A DNA stretch of 64,000 bases from Streptomyces sp. Tue6028 (GTDB lineage: Bacteria > Actinomycetota > Actinomycetes > Streptomycetales > Streptomycetaceae): assembly GCF_002300165.1 (NCBI RefSeq), contig NZ_MLCE01000031.1:1-64000 (forward strand), in the 5' to 3' direction. Positions 15,655 through 24,345 of this stretch are shown here, piece by piece. The translations under genes were made by a program, and so were the position numbers. Below the pieces are notes generated by a model. It saw nothing but the letters and a program-made list of their open reading frames with translations. It searched no databases and had not been told where the DNA came from. Each line of letters opens with the position of its first letter. Within the stretch, counting starts at the first letter, position 1.

Positions 15655-17130
15655 GTGTTCCTGACGATCAGTACCACCGGTACCCCAGAACGCCCCGCCA
15701 CCGACCTCGGCTTCCTGCTGCACAAGCATCCCGACAAGGCGCAGGCGTTCTCGACGTCCTACGGCACAGCGCACGTCCTGTACCCACAGGCGTCCGACGA
15801 GCAGTGCACCGCCGCGCTGCTGCTGGAGGTCGACGCGGTGGCACTGGTCCGGCGGGGCAAGGGCAAGGGACGCGGCGGCGCGCCCGACGCCGCACTCGCG
15901 CAGTACGTCAACGACCGTCCGTACGCGGCCTCTTCGCTGCTCGCCGTGGCATTGAGCAGCGTGTTCTCCAGCGCGATGAAGGGCCAGTGCGCCGCCAGGC
16001 CGGAGCTGCCCGCCAGGCCGCTGCCGCTTCGGATCGAGGTGCCCGCGCTGCCCGCGCGCGGCGGTGCCGAACTCGTACGCAAGCTCTTCGAACCGCTGGG
16101 ATGGACGGTGACGGCCGAAGCCGTCGCCCTCGACGACCACTTCCCCGAGTGGGGCGACTCGCGCTATGTGCGCCTGGTGCTGGAGGCGGCGGACCTCACG
16201 CTCGCCGAGGCCCTGCGCCACCTCTACGTCCTCCTCCCCGTGCTCGACGACGCGAAGCACTACTGGGTGGCGTCCGACGAGGTCGACAAGCTGCTGCGGG
16301 CCGGCGAGGGCTGGCTGCCGGACCACCCCGAGCAGAAGCTGATCACCAGCCGCTATCTCGCGCGCCGCTGGTCGCTGACCCGCCAGGCCAACGAGCGTCT
16401 CGAACTCGTCCGCCTCGCCGAGGCCGACGACACCGACGTCGCGGAGATCGACAACGCCGTCGACGAGGAGAGCGACACGGAGGAGAAGCCGGTGCCGCTC
16501 GCCGTGCAGCGGCGGGACGCGATCCTCGCTGCCCTCGGCGCCGGCGGTGCCGCGCGGGTCCTCGACCTCGGCTGCGGGCAGGGGCAGTTGGTGCAGGCGC
16601 TGCTCAAGGACGTGCGGTACACCGAGATCGTCGGTGTCGACGTGTCGATGCGCGCCCTCACCATCGCGTCGCGACGGCTCAAGCTGGATCGCATGGGCGA
16701 GCGGCAGTCCTCGCGCGTCAAGCTCCTGCAGGGCTCGCTCGCCTACACCGACCGCCGCCTCAAGGGGTACGACGCCGCCGTGCTCAGCGAGGTCGTCGAG
16801 CACGTCGACCTGCCGCGGTTGCCCGCCCTGGAGTACGCGGTGTTCGGATCCGCGCGTCCGAGGACCGTCCTCGTGACGACACCGAACGTCGAGTACAACG
16901 TCCGCTGGGAGACGCTCCCCGCCGGACACTCCCGGCACGGCGACCACCGGTTCGAGTGGACGCGCGAGGAGTTCCGCACCTGGGCCCGCGAGGTCGCCGA
17001 ACGGCATGGCTACGCCGTGGAGTTCACCCCCGTCGGACCCGAGGACCCCGAGGTGGGGCCGCCGACCCAGATGGCCGTCTTCGCACTGACCGCAGACGCC
17101 CCGTCCCCGAAGGAGGAGAAGGCCGCATGA
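15655..17130 (+). CDS. hen1: Hen1, 3'-terminal RNA ribose 2'-O-methyltransferase
   Basis: A 491-residue bacterial Hen1. The N-terminal Hen1_L domain (about 1-240; starts MFLTISTTGTPERPATDLGFLLHKHP) partners with Pnkp. The C-terminal SAM-dependent methyltransferase (about 270-470) shows motif I VLDLGCGQGQLV, the metal-binding SEVVEHVDLPRL with glutamates and histidine, and HxxH-like HSRHGDHRFEW. In the characterised system it methylates the 2'-OH at the broken RNA 3' end before ligation, so the repaired site resists re-cleavage. The GTG start has AAGG upstream. Its stop overlaps the Pnkp start as ATGA, indicating translational coupling. Confidence 0.95.
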   Translation: MFLTISTTGTPERPATDLGFLLHKHPDKAQAFSTSYGTAHVLYPQASDEQCTAALLLEVDAVALVRRGKGKGRGGAPDAALAQYVNDRPYAASSLLAVALSSVFSSAMKGQCAARPELPARPLPLRIEVPALPARGGAELVRKLFEPLGWTVTAEAVALDDHFPEWGDSRYVRLVLEAADLTLAEALRHLYVLLPVLDDAKHYWVASDEVDKLLRAGEGWLPDHPEQKLITSRYLARRWSLTRQANERLELVRLAEADDTDVAEIDNAVDEESDTEEKPVPLAVQRRDAILAALGAGGAARVLDLGCGQGQLVQALLKDVRYTEIVGVDVSMRALTIASRRLKLDRMGERQSSRVKLLQGSLAYTDRRLKGYDAAVLSEVVEHVDLPRLPALEYAVFGSARPRTVLVTTPNVEYNVRWETLPAGHSRHGDHRFEWTREEFRTWAREVAERHGYAVEFTPVGPEDPEVGPPTQMAVFALTADAPSPKEEKAA

Positions 17131-19700
17131 CGCACGACGACACCACCACCCCCGGGCGGGTCCTGCCCGTCACCGACCTCTCCCTCGTGGTGCTGATCGG
17201 CGCTTCGGGCTCGGGCAAGTCGACCTTCGCCCGCAAGCACTTCAAGCCCACCGAGGTCATCTCCAGCGACTTCTGCCGCGGGCTCGTCGCCGACGACGAG
17301 AACGACCAGAGCGCGAGCGGCGACGCGTTCGACGTGCTGCACTACATCGCGGGCAAGCGCCTCGCGGCGGGCCGCCGGACCGTCGTCGACGCCACCAACG
17401 TCCAGCAGGAGAGCCGCCGCCAGCTCGTCGAGCTCGCCAGGAAGCACGACGTGCTGCCCATCGCGATCGTGCTCGACGTGCCCGAGGACGTCTGCGCCGC
17501 GCGCAACGCGGCTCGCACCGACCGCGCCGACATGCCGCGCCGCGTCATCCAGCGCCATATCCGCGAACTCCGCCGCTCGCTGCGCCATCTGGAGCGGGAG
17601 GGCTTCCGAAAGGTCCACGTCCTGCGGGGCGTGGAGGAGGCCGAGGGCGCCGAGGTCCGTACCGAGAAGCGGTTCAACGACCTGACCCACCTCACCGGCC
17701 CCTTCGACATCATCGGCGACATCCACGGGTGCGCCTCGGAACTGGAGAGCCTGCTCGGCAAGCTGGGATACGTCGACGGCGTCCACCCGACGGGCCGCAC
17801 GGCCGTCTTCGTCGGCGACCTCGTCGACCGGGGGCCCGACACCCCGGGCGTGCTGCGCCGCGTGATGTCCATGGTCGGCTCGGGCAACGCCCTGTGCGTG
17901 CCCGGCAACCACGAGAACAAGCTCGGCCGCCATCTCAGGGGCCGCAAGGTCCAGCACACCCACGGACTCGCCGAGACCATCGAGCAGCTGGCGGGGGAGA
18001 GCGACGAGTTCGTCGTGGGCGTACGGGCGTTCCTCGACGGGCTGGTCAGCCACTACGTCCTCGACGGCGGGCGGCTCGTCGTCTGCCACGCGGGCCTGCC
18101 CGAGAAGTACCACGGCCGTACCTCCGGCCGGGTGCGCTCGCACGCGCTGTACGGCGACACGACCGGCGAGACCGACGAGTTCGGGCTGCCGGTGCGCTAC
18201 CCGTGGGCGGAGGACTACCGGGGCCGCGCGGCCGTCGTGTACGGCCACACCCCGGTGCCCACGGCCACCTGGCTGAACAACACCATCTGCCTGGACACGG
18301 GAGCCGTCTTCGGCGGCAAGCTCACCGCGCTGCGCTGGCCTGAGCGCGAGCTCGTCGACGTACCGGCCGAGCGGGTCTGGTACGAGCCGGCCAAGCCGCT
18401 CGCCACCGAGGCGCCCGGCGGACACGAGGGACGTCCGCTGGACCTGGCGGACGTGCACGGCCGCCGGGTCGTCGAGACCCGGCACGGCGGACGCGTGTCG
18501 GTCCGCGAGGAGAACGCGGCGGCGGCCCTGGAGGTCATGAGCCGTTTCGCGGTGGACCCGCGGCTGCTGCCGTACCTGCCGCCGACGATGGCGCCGACCG
18601 CGACCTCGCACGTGGAGGGCTACCTGGAACACCCCGCCGAGGCCTTCGCGCAGTACCGGGACGACGGGGTCCCCCGGGTCGTGTGCGAGGAGAAGCACAT
18701 GGGCTCGCGCGCGGTGGCGCTGGTCTGCCGGGACGCGGCGGCGGCACGCGAGCGCTTCGGTGTCCCGGGTCCGTCCGGTGCGGGAACGACCGGTCCCACG
18801 GGGGCCCTGTACACCCGTACCGGCCGTCCCTTCTTCGCCGACGACACCGTCACCGAGGAGATCCTCGGGCGGGTGCGGGCCGCCGCGACGGAGGCGGGGC
18901 TGTGGGAGGAGCTGGAGACCGACTGGCTGCTGCTCGACGCCGAACTGATGCCGTGGTCGCTGAAGGCGTCCGGGCTGCTGCGCAGCCAGTACGCCGCGGT
19001 CGGCGCCGCGTCCGGAGCCGTGTTCCCGGGGGCGCTGGCCGCGCTCGAAGGGGCGGCGGAGCGTGGTGTCGACGTGGCGGACCTGCTGGGCCGCCAGCGC
19101 GAGCGTGCCGCGGACGCCGAGGCGTTCACGGAGGCGTACCGGCGGTACTGCTGGACGACGGAGGGACTGGAGGGCGTCCGGCTGGCGCCGTTCCAGATCC
19201 TCGCGGTGCAGGGCCGCAGTCTCGCCGGGCTGCCGCACGACGAGCAGCTCGCGCTCATCGACCGCCTCGTGGAGAACGACGGGAGCGGGCTGCTGCAGAC
19301 CACCCGGCGGCTCTTCGTCGACACCGGTGACCCCGAGTCGGTGCAGGCGGGTGTCGACTGGTGGCTGGAGATGACGGGCCGCGGTGGCGAGGGCATGGTC
19401 GTCAAGCCGGTCGGCGCGGTGGTGCGCAGCGAGCAGGGACGGCTCGTGCAGCCGGGCATCAAGTGCCGTGGGCGTGAGTACCTCCGGATCATCTACGGCC
19501 CGGAGTACACCCGCCCCGAGAACCTCGCACGACTGCGCGGCCGCTTCCTCAACCACAAGCGGTCGCTGGCGATCCGCGAGTACGCGCTGGGGCTGGAGGC
19601 CCTGGACCGGCTCGCGAACGGCGAGCCGCTGTGGCGGGTCCACGAGGCGGTGTTCGGAGTCCTGGCCCTGGAGTCCGAACCGGTGGACCCCCGTCTGTGA
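17127..19700 (+). CDS. pnkp: Pnkp, polynucleotide kinase-phosphatase-adenylyltransferase
   Basis: An 857-residue three-domain RNA-end-healing enzyme, close to the 870 residues of the Clostridium thermocellum protein. The N-terminal kinase (about 15-170) has Walker A GASGSGKS. The central metallophosphoesterase (about 190-470) has GDIHG, GDLVDRGPDTPG and GNHE, then VCHAGL and GHTP. The C-terminal ligase-like domain (about 490-857) carries the adenylylation lysine in EEKHMGSRAV. It phosphorylates 5'-OH ends, removes 2',3'-phosphates and, with Hen1, seals RNA. The start overlaps the hen1 stop. Confidence 0.96.
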   Translation: MTHDDTTTPGRVLPVTDLSLVVLIGASGSGKSTFARKHFKPTEVISSDFCRGLVADDENDQSASGDAFDVLHYIAGKRLAAGRRTVVDATNVQQESRRQLVELARKHDVLPIAIVLDVPEDVCAARNAARTDRADMPRRVIQRHIRELRRSLRHLEREGFRKVHVLRGVEEAEGAEVRTEKRFNDLTHLTGPFDIIGDIHGCASELESLLGKLGYVDGVHPTGRTAVFVGDLVDRGPDTPGVLRRVMSMVGSGNALCVPGNHENKLGRHLRGRKVQHTHGLAETIEQLAGESDEFVVGVRAFLDGLVSHYVLDGGRLVVCHAGLPEKYHGRTSGRVRSHALYGDTTGETDEFGLPVRYPWAEDYRGRAAVVYGHTPVPTATWLNNTICLDTGAVFGGKLTALRWPERELVDVPAERVWYEPAKPLATEAPGGHEGRPLDLADVHGRRVVETRHGGRVSVREENAAAALEVMSRFAVDPRLLPYLPPTMAPTATSHVEGYLEHPAEAFAQYRDDGVPRVVCEEKHMGSRAVALVCRDAAAARERFGVPGPSGAGTTGPTGALYTRTGRPFFADDTVTEEILGRVRAAATEAGLWEELETDWLLLDAELMPWSLKASGLLRSQYAAVGAASGAVFPGALAALEGAAERGVDVADLLGRQRERAADAEAFTEAYRRYCWTTEGLEGVRLAPFQILAVQGRSLAGLPHDEQLALIDRLVENDGSGLLQTTRRLFVDTGDPESVQAGVDWWLEMTGRGGEGMVVKPVGAVVRSEQGRLVQPGIKCRGREYLRIIYGPEYTRPENLARLRGRFLNHKRSLAIREYALGLEALDRLANGEPLWRVHEAVFGVLALESEPVDPRL

Positions 19701-19724
19701 CGGGTACGCACCCGACTCCCGGGG

Positions 19725-19744
19725 GCCGGGGCCTCGGCCCCGGC
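19725..19744. terminator. hairpin after pnkp
   Basis: GCCGGGGCC (19725-19733) and GGCCCCGGC (19736-19744) form a 9-bp GC stem with a minimal loop, 25 bp after the pnkp stop. It is a plausible intrinsic terminator of the T-less Streptomyces kind. Confidence 0.5.
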
Positions 19745-19891
19745 TTCCGGCGCGCGTTCCCGTCCTCGCAGACCGGACGGGCCGGCCGCTCGGCCGCACT
19801 CCGTGCGCGGGCGGCCGGGGCGGCCCGGGCGCCGGAACCATGTCGTGGTGGCCCGGCGTCTCCCAAGTGATCAACCGGAGGAGTACGCCCA

Positions 19892-20737
19892 GTGCGGATC
19901 TACATCAGCGCCGACATGGAGGGCATCACCGGACTCGTCGACGCCGACGACGTCCAGCCGGCCGGCCGGGACTACGAGCGGGGCCGGCTGATGATGGCGG
20001 AGGACGTCAACGCCGCCGTCCGCGGCGCCCTCGCCGCCGGTGCCACCGACATCGTCGTCAACGACGCGCACGGCCCGATGCGCAACCTGTTGCCCGAGGC
20101 CCTGCACCCGGCGGTCCGCCTCGTCCGCGGCAAGCCCAAGCAGATGGGCATGCTCGAAGGCCTCACCCCCGGACACGACGCCATGATCGGTGTCGGGTAC
20201 CACTCCCGGGCCGGAGTGCTCGGCGTGCTCAGCCACAGCTTCATGGGGCACGAGATCGAGGACATGTGGCTGGACGGGCGCCCGGTCGGCGAGATCGGGC
20301 TGGCCCACGCCACCGCCGCGGCGATCGGAGTGCCCATGGTGGCACTCACCGGCGACGACACCGCCTGCGACGAGGCGACCGCGTGGGACGACTCCGTCAC
20401 CACTGTCGCGGTGAAGTACGCGCGGGACCGCTTCGCGGCCCGGCTGCGCCCGGCCGACGAGGCGCGCGAGGCCATCGAGAAGACCGTCACCACAGCCCTG
20501 TCGGCCCACGCGGTACGGGCCGAGCCGACGCCCCCGTCGGGACCGCAGGCCCCCCGCGAGCTCACCGTGCGCTGGCAGTCGGCCTCCGTGGCCGCCACGC
20601 TCCAGGGCATCCCCGGAGTCACGGTCACGGACAGCCGGACCGTCCGGGCGGAGGGTCAACTTCCTTCCCTGTACCGGCTGTTCGGCGTGTGGATGCGGGT
20701 GGCGGCGTCCCTGACAAACCAGCCGCCGTACTGCTGA
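19892..20737 (+). CDS. M55 family (DppA-type) D-aminopeptidase
   Basis: A 281-residue M55 peptidase. Zinc ligands are seen in the N-terminal SADMEGITG motif (aspartate and glutamate), the NDAHG motif near 60, the VGYHSR histidine near 104 and the GHEIED glutamate near 123. B. subtilis DppA is a self-compartmentalising D-Ala-D-Ala aminopeptidase. Here the substrate is unknown but may be cell-wall-derived D-amino-acid peptides. GTG 19892 is preceded by a strong GGAGGAG. No dipeptide ABC transporter lies next to it, unlike dpp operons. Confidence 0.92.
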   Translation: MRIYISADMEGITGLVDADDVQPAGRDYERGRLMMAEDVNAAVRGALAAGATDIVVNDAHGPMRNLLPEALHPAVRLVRGKPKQMGMLEGLTPGHDAMIGVGYHSRAGVLGVLSHSFMGHEIEDMWLDGRPVGEIGLAHATAAAIGVPMVALTGDDTACDEATAWDDSVTTVAVKYARDRFAARLRPADEAREAIEKTVTTALSAHAVRAEPTPPSGPQAPRELTVRWQSASVAATLQGIPGVTVTDSRTVRAEGQLPSLYRLFGVWMRVAASLTNQPPYC

Positions 20738-20791
20738 CGGGACGTCGCGGGCAGCCTGGGCACCGTCCGTCGTGGCCCGCCCGCCCCGGCG

Positions 20792-21685
20792 TCATCCCAC
20801 CAGCCGCAGCCGCACCCCCGCCACCCCCACCCGCACCGTCTGACCCCACACCAGCTCCAGGGCGTCGCCCTCCATCCCGTCCCCGAACGCGATGAGGCGG
20901 TCGGACTCCACGGTCAGGGACAGGCGGTCGGACGCCGTGAGGTGGCCGGCCACGAGTGAGGTGCCGGTGGCCGGCGACGGCCAGGCCTCGCGGACGAACC
21001 ACAGCAGGCGTTCGTCCGTGGGGCCGGGCAGCGTCAGCTCCCCGCCCCGTTCCTGCCACACGGAGCGGAGCCAGCCGCCGGTCCCCGTCCCGGTGCCCAC
21101 CAGGACCCCGGAGGAGGCCTGGGGCTCGACGGCACCCCCGTACTCGTCGAGCCCCAGCCGGTAGCGGGCCGTCTGATGGCCGGCGGCTCCCAGATAGATC
21201 TCGTTCAGCGCCACCAGGCGCTGCGTGTCGTCCGCGACGGCCTCGACCATGGTCAGCTCGTCGGCCCGGCTCCGGTGCGCCGAGGCGAGCAGCGCCGCCG
21301 CGTCCCCGGAGCGGTGCCGCACCAGTACCCCCGGGTTGCGCCCCGGGTCCGAGTCGATGCCGATGACGGGCTGTCCCGCGAGGTACTTGGCGACGTTCGC
21401 GACGAGCCCGTCCTGGCCGACCACGACGACCACGTCCTCCGGGGCGAACAGGAACCGGTCCAGGTCGCCGCGTTCGACCCGGGCCTGACGCCACGTCAGC
21501 GGGATCGCGGCCACCACACCGGCGAGCGCCTCGCGGTCCCGCCGGTGCCGCTCGGCCACCTCCGCGATGTCGCGCCCTCGGGAGGAGAGGAAGAACGCCG
21601 CCTGCCCGTGCGTCCCGTGCCGGGCGACGAGCTCCTCGTACTCCGTGGTCCGATGGACGAGGACCACCCGGTGCGCGAGGCTCAC
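20792..21685 (-). CDS. NAD-kinase-fold protein with divergent motifs
   Basis: A 297-residue protein with the NAD kinase order of motifs. The GGDG motif is changed to VVGQDGLV near 102, the NE motif is present as ALNEIYLG near 165, and the third substrate-binding loop, usually TPTGS, reads GTGTGTGGW near 205. The central aspartate and NE pair survive, so nucleotide binding is plausible, but kinase activity is uncertain. GTG 21685 overlaps the stop of the SPFH gene as GTGA, so the two are translationally coupled. This is clearly not the housekeeping NAD kinase because the glycine motifs deviate. Confidence 0.75.
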   Translation of the reverse strand: MSLAHRVVLVHRTTEYEELVARHGTHGQAAFFLSSRGRDIAEVAERHRRDREALAGVVAAIPLTWRQARVERGDLDRFLFAPEDVVVVVGQDGLVANVAKYLAGQPVIGIDSDPGRNPGVLVRHRSGDAAALLASAHRSRADELTMVEAVADDTQRLVALNEIYLGAAGHQTARYRLGLDEYGGAVEPQASSGVLVGTGTGTGGWLRSVWQERGGELTLPGPTDERLLWFVREAWPSPATGTSLVAGHLTASDRLSLTVESDRLIAFGDGMEGDALELVWGQTVRVGVAGVRLRLVG

Positions 21686-22761
21686 CGTTCGTCCCCGGCG
21701 TCCGGGTTGCCCAGCTTGGCGAGCAGCCCCGTGAGGACGTCGGGCGACACCGTGACGCTGTCGATCCGCGGCAGGTTCTCCGCGAGCCGGGTGCCCGTGA
21801 GGGCGTGCAGCGTGCTGACGTCCACGTCCGCGTGGACCCGCAGCCAGGCGGCCTGTGCCTCGGCCCGGGCCGCGCCGACCTCGCGTTCGGCCTGCGCCTC
21901 GGCCCCGGCGAGCCGCACCTTGCGGGTGGCTTCCGCCTCGGCGAGGCGCAGCGCGCGGGTGGCCTCCGCCTCCGCGAGCCGCACCGTCCGCGCCGCCTCC
22001 GCGCCCGCCCGCACCGCGTCGGCGGCCGCGTGCTCCTCCGCCTCGCGCCGCGCGTTGGTGCCGCGCTGGTCGACCAGCTGCTCCTCGCGCCGGGCGAGTT
22101 CGATCTGGCTGGCGAGTTCGTTCTCGGCGATGGCACGTTCGCGCTCGACGGCGACGGCGCGGCGCTCGTACGTCGCCTTGTCGGCGTCCTGCTGGATCTG
22201 CTCGCGGGCCGGGGTGCGCAGCGCCCGCTCCACCTCGGGCTCCGGGCGCAGGGCGACCACGCGGACGGCCACCACCTCGATGCCCGTCGCGGGCAGCCGG
22301 GGCTCGGCCGCGAGCCCTCCGGCGATCCGCTCCCGCACCGCGGCGACGCCGTCGACCAGGGCGGACGCCAGCGAGGTACGGGCCAGGACGTCCAGCGCGT
22401 GCTGCTGGGCCGTCTCGGTCAGCAGCGAACCCAGCTGTTCCAGGGGGGTGCCGCGCCAGGCGCCGGTGTCGGGGTCGATGGAGAAGTCCAGGCGGGCGGC
22501 GGCGATCGCGGGGTCGACGACGCGGTAGGTGACGGTCGCCTGGACGGCGACGTCCTGGAAGTCGGAGGTGCGGGCGTGGAACGTCATGGCCAGCTCGCGG
22601 TCGTCGACCGGGACCTCGGAGAGCGCGGCGGTCAGGGAGCGGTACCAGAAGCTGAGCCCGGGGCCGTCGTGGACCAGCCGGCCCGACCGGTGGTGCCGGA
22701 CGTGGGCGGTCGGCGCTCCGCGCAGATGGCGCCAGCCGAACCGGCGCGTGATGTCGGCCAT
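21682..22761 (-). CDS. SPFH/band 7 domain protein
   Basis: A 359-residue SPFH (stomatin/prohibitin/flotillin) protein. The band 7 domain spans about 25-180 (DVAVQATVTYRVVDPAIAA, then TGIEVVAVRVVALRPEPEVERAL). It is followed by a long alanine/glutamate/arginine-rich coiled coil at about 185-310 with repeated RLAEAEATR units, and a short C-terminal tail. No N-terminal membrane helix is evident, so membrane association would be peripheral. GAGGGGG precedes the ATG. It is coupled to the NAD-kinase-like gene and divergent from arginine deiminase. Confidence 0.9.
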   Translation of the reverse strand: MADITRRFGWRHLRGAPTAHVRHHRSGRLVHDGPGLSFWYRSLTAALSEVPVDDRELAMTFHARTSDFQDVAVQATVTYRVVDPAIAAARLDFSIDPDTGAWRGTPLEQLGSLLTETAQQHALDVLARTSLASALVDGVAAVRERIAGGLAAEPRLPATGIEVVAVRVVALRPEPEVERALRTPAREQIQQDADKATYERRAVAVERERAIAENELASQIELARREEQLVDQRGTNARREAEEHAAADAVRAGAEAARTVRLAEAEATRALRLAEAEATRKVRLAGAEAQAEREVGAARAEAQAAWLRVHADVDVSTLHALTGTRLAENLPRIDSVTVSPDVLTGLLAKLGNPDAGDER

Positions 22762-22851
22762 GGGAAACCCCCTCGTCGTCGGGCGTGCCCCGGGCGGGGA
22801 TGATCTCCCGCTGCCGTACGCCCGTCGTCCACTCCTCGTTGTCGTCAGTGA

Positions 22852-22880
22852 GACGATAAAGGCGGGGGAGGCTTATCGTC
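22852..22880. promoter_or_regulatory. 8-bp dyad upstream of arginine deiminase
   Basis: GACGATAA (22852-22859) and TTATCGTC (22873-22880) form a perfect inverted repeat with a 13-bp G-rich spacer. It sits in the divergent SPFH/arginine deiminase region, 76 bp before the arcA start. It is a candidate operator. It does not look like a canonical ARG box. Confidence 0.45.
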
Positions 22881-22955
22881 AAGAGGACGAAATGAATGCG
22901 TTCGGGCTCGTGCGATCGGCGGGTGAACGCGCGTCCGGATGGTCAGGATGGAGGC

Positions 22956-24179
22956 ATGGGATTCCAAGTCGACTCCGAGGCCGGGCGGCTGCGCCGCGTC
23001 ATCCTTCACCGGCCGGATCTTGAGCTCAAAAGGCTCACCCCCAGCAACAAGGACGCCCTGCTCTTCGACGACGTGCTCTGGGTGCGCCGGGCGCGCGCCG
23101 AGCACGACGGATTCGCGGACGTCCTGCGCGACCGCGGGGTCACCGTCCACCTCTTCGGTGACCTGCTCGCCGAGACGCTGGAGATCCCGGCGGCCAGGGC
23201 GCTCGTCCTCGACCGGGTCTTCGACGAGAAGGAGTACGGGCCGCTGGCCACCGACCACTTGAGGGCCTCGTTCGAGACCCTGCCCGCCCCCGAGCTGGCG
23301 TCCGTCCTCGTCGGGGGGATGACCAAGCGGGAGTTCCTGGACGTCCACCCGGAGCCGACCTCCGTGCGCTTCCATGTCATGGACCTCGACGACTTCCTGC
23401 TCGGGCCGCTGCCCAACCACCTCTTCACCAGGGACACCTCGGCCTGGATCTACGACGGGGTCTCCATCAACGCCATGCGCTGGCCGGCGCGCCAGCGCGA
23501 GACCGTGCACTTCGAGGCGATCTACCGGCACCACCCGCTCTTCCGTGACGAGGGCTTCCACATCTGGTCGGAGGGTCAGGCCGACTACCCGTCCACCATC
23601 GAGGGTGGAGACGTGCTCGTCATCGGCAACGGCGCCGTGCTCATCGGCATGAGCGAGCGGACCACGCCGCAGGCCGTCGAGATGCTCGCGCACAAACTCT
23701 TCGCCGCCGGCTCGGCGCGCACCATCGTCGCCCTCGACATGCCCAAGCGGCGGGCCCTGATGCACCTCGACACCGTGATGACCATGGTCGACGGCGACAT
23801 CTTCACGCAGTACGCGGGCCTCGGCATGCTCCGCTCGTACACCATCGAGCCGGGCGTGGAGGACAAGGAGCTCAAGGTCACCGACCACCCCCCGGAGCAC
23901 ATGCACCGCGCGATCGCCGCCGCGCTCGGACTCAATGAGATCCGTGTGCTGACCGCCACCCAGGACGTCCACGCGGCCGAGCGCGAGCAGTGGGACGACG
24001 GCTGCAACGTCCTCGCCGTCGAGCCGGGCGTCGTCATCGCCTACGAGCGGAACTCCACCACCAACACGCACCTGCGCAAGCAGGGCATCGAGGTCATCGA
24101 GATCCCGGGCAGTGAGCTGGGCCGCGGCCGGGGCGGGCCGCGCTGTATGAGCTGCCCGGTCCAGCGCGACGCCGTATAG
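22956..24179 (+). CDS. arcA: arginine deiminase
   Basis: A 407-residue guanidino-group hydrolase converting L-arginine to citrulline and ammonia. Active-site motifs are intact: FTRDTSAW near 157 (substrate aspartate), EGGDVLVI near 213, MHLDTVMTMVD near 268 (His/Asp), WDDGCN near 348, and the nucleophilic cysteine in RGGPRCMSCP at the C-terminus. ATG 22956 begins MGFQVDSEAGRLRRVILHRP, as in other actinobacterial ADIs. Ornithine carbamoyltransferase and a cationic amino acid permease follow, giving a partial ADI pathway. Confidence 0.95.
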   Translation: MGFQVDSEAGRLRRVILHRPDLELKRLTPSNKDALLFDDVLWVRRARAEHDGFADVLRDRGVTVHLFGDLLAETLEIPAARALVLDRVFDEKEYGPLATDHLRASFETLPAPELASVLVGGMTKREFLDVHPEPTSVRFHVMDLDDFLLGPLPNHLFTRDTSAWIYDGVSINAMRWPARQRETVHFEAIYRHHPLFRDEGFHIWSEGQADYPSTIEGGDVLVIGNGAVLIGMSERTTPQAVEMLAHKLFAAGSARTIVALDMPKRRALMHLDTVMTMVDGDIFTQYAGLGMLRSYTIEPGVEDKELKVTDHPPEHMHRAIAAALGLNEIRVLTATQDVHAAEREQWDDGCNVLAVEPGVVIAYERNSTTNTHLRKQGIEVIEIPGSELGRGRGGPRCMSCPVQRDAV

Positions 24180-24307
24180 GAGGCCGGCGCCTGCGGTATG
24201 GCGGGTCGGGACGCCGCGTATAGGAGGTGGGGGCATCGTGGAGGGAGTGCCGTTGCCACGCACGAGGAGGCAGGGCGCCGTATAGAAATGCTGAGTGTCG
24301 TATAGAA
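24168..24307. repeat. four CGTATAG repeats between arcA and argF
   Basis: CGTATAG occurs at 24173, 24217, 24279 and 24299. The first two sit in a duplicated block, GACGCCGTATAGGAGG against GACGCCGCGTATAGGAGG. The last two are CGTATAGAA exactly 20 bp apart. The first copy contains the arcA stop codon. They may be regulatory half-sites or remnants of local duplication. Confidence 0.5.
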
Positions 24308-24345
24308 TTCCAAGGTCCTCGTCTTCGTAACCCTGGAGCGCCCCC

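Noticed and set aside
19882..19895. Similarity of GAGTACGCCCAGTGCGGATC near the M55 gene start to the core of the 168-bp element
   Set aside because: Only about 13 bases match, and they are part of the ribosome-binding region and start codon. No terminal repeats are present.
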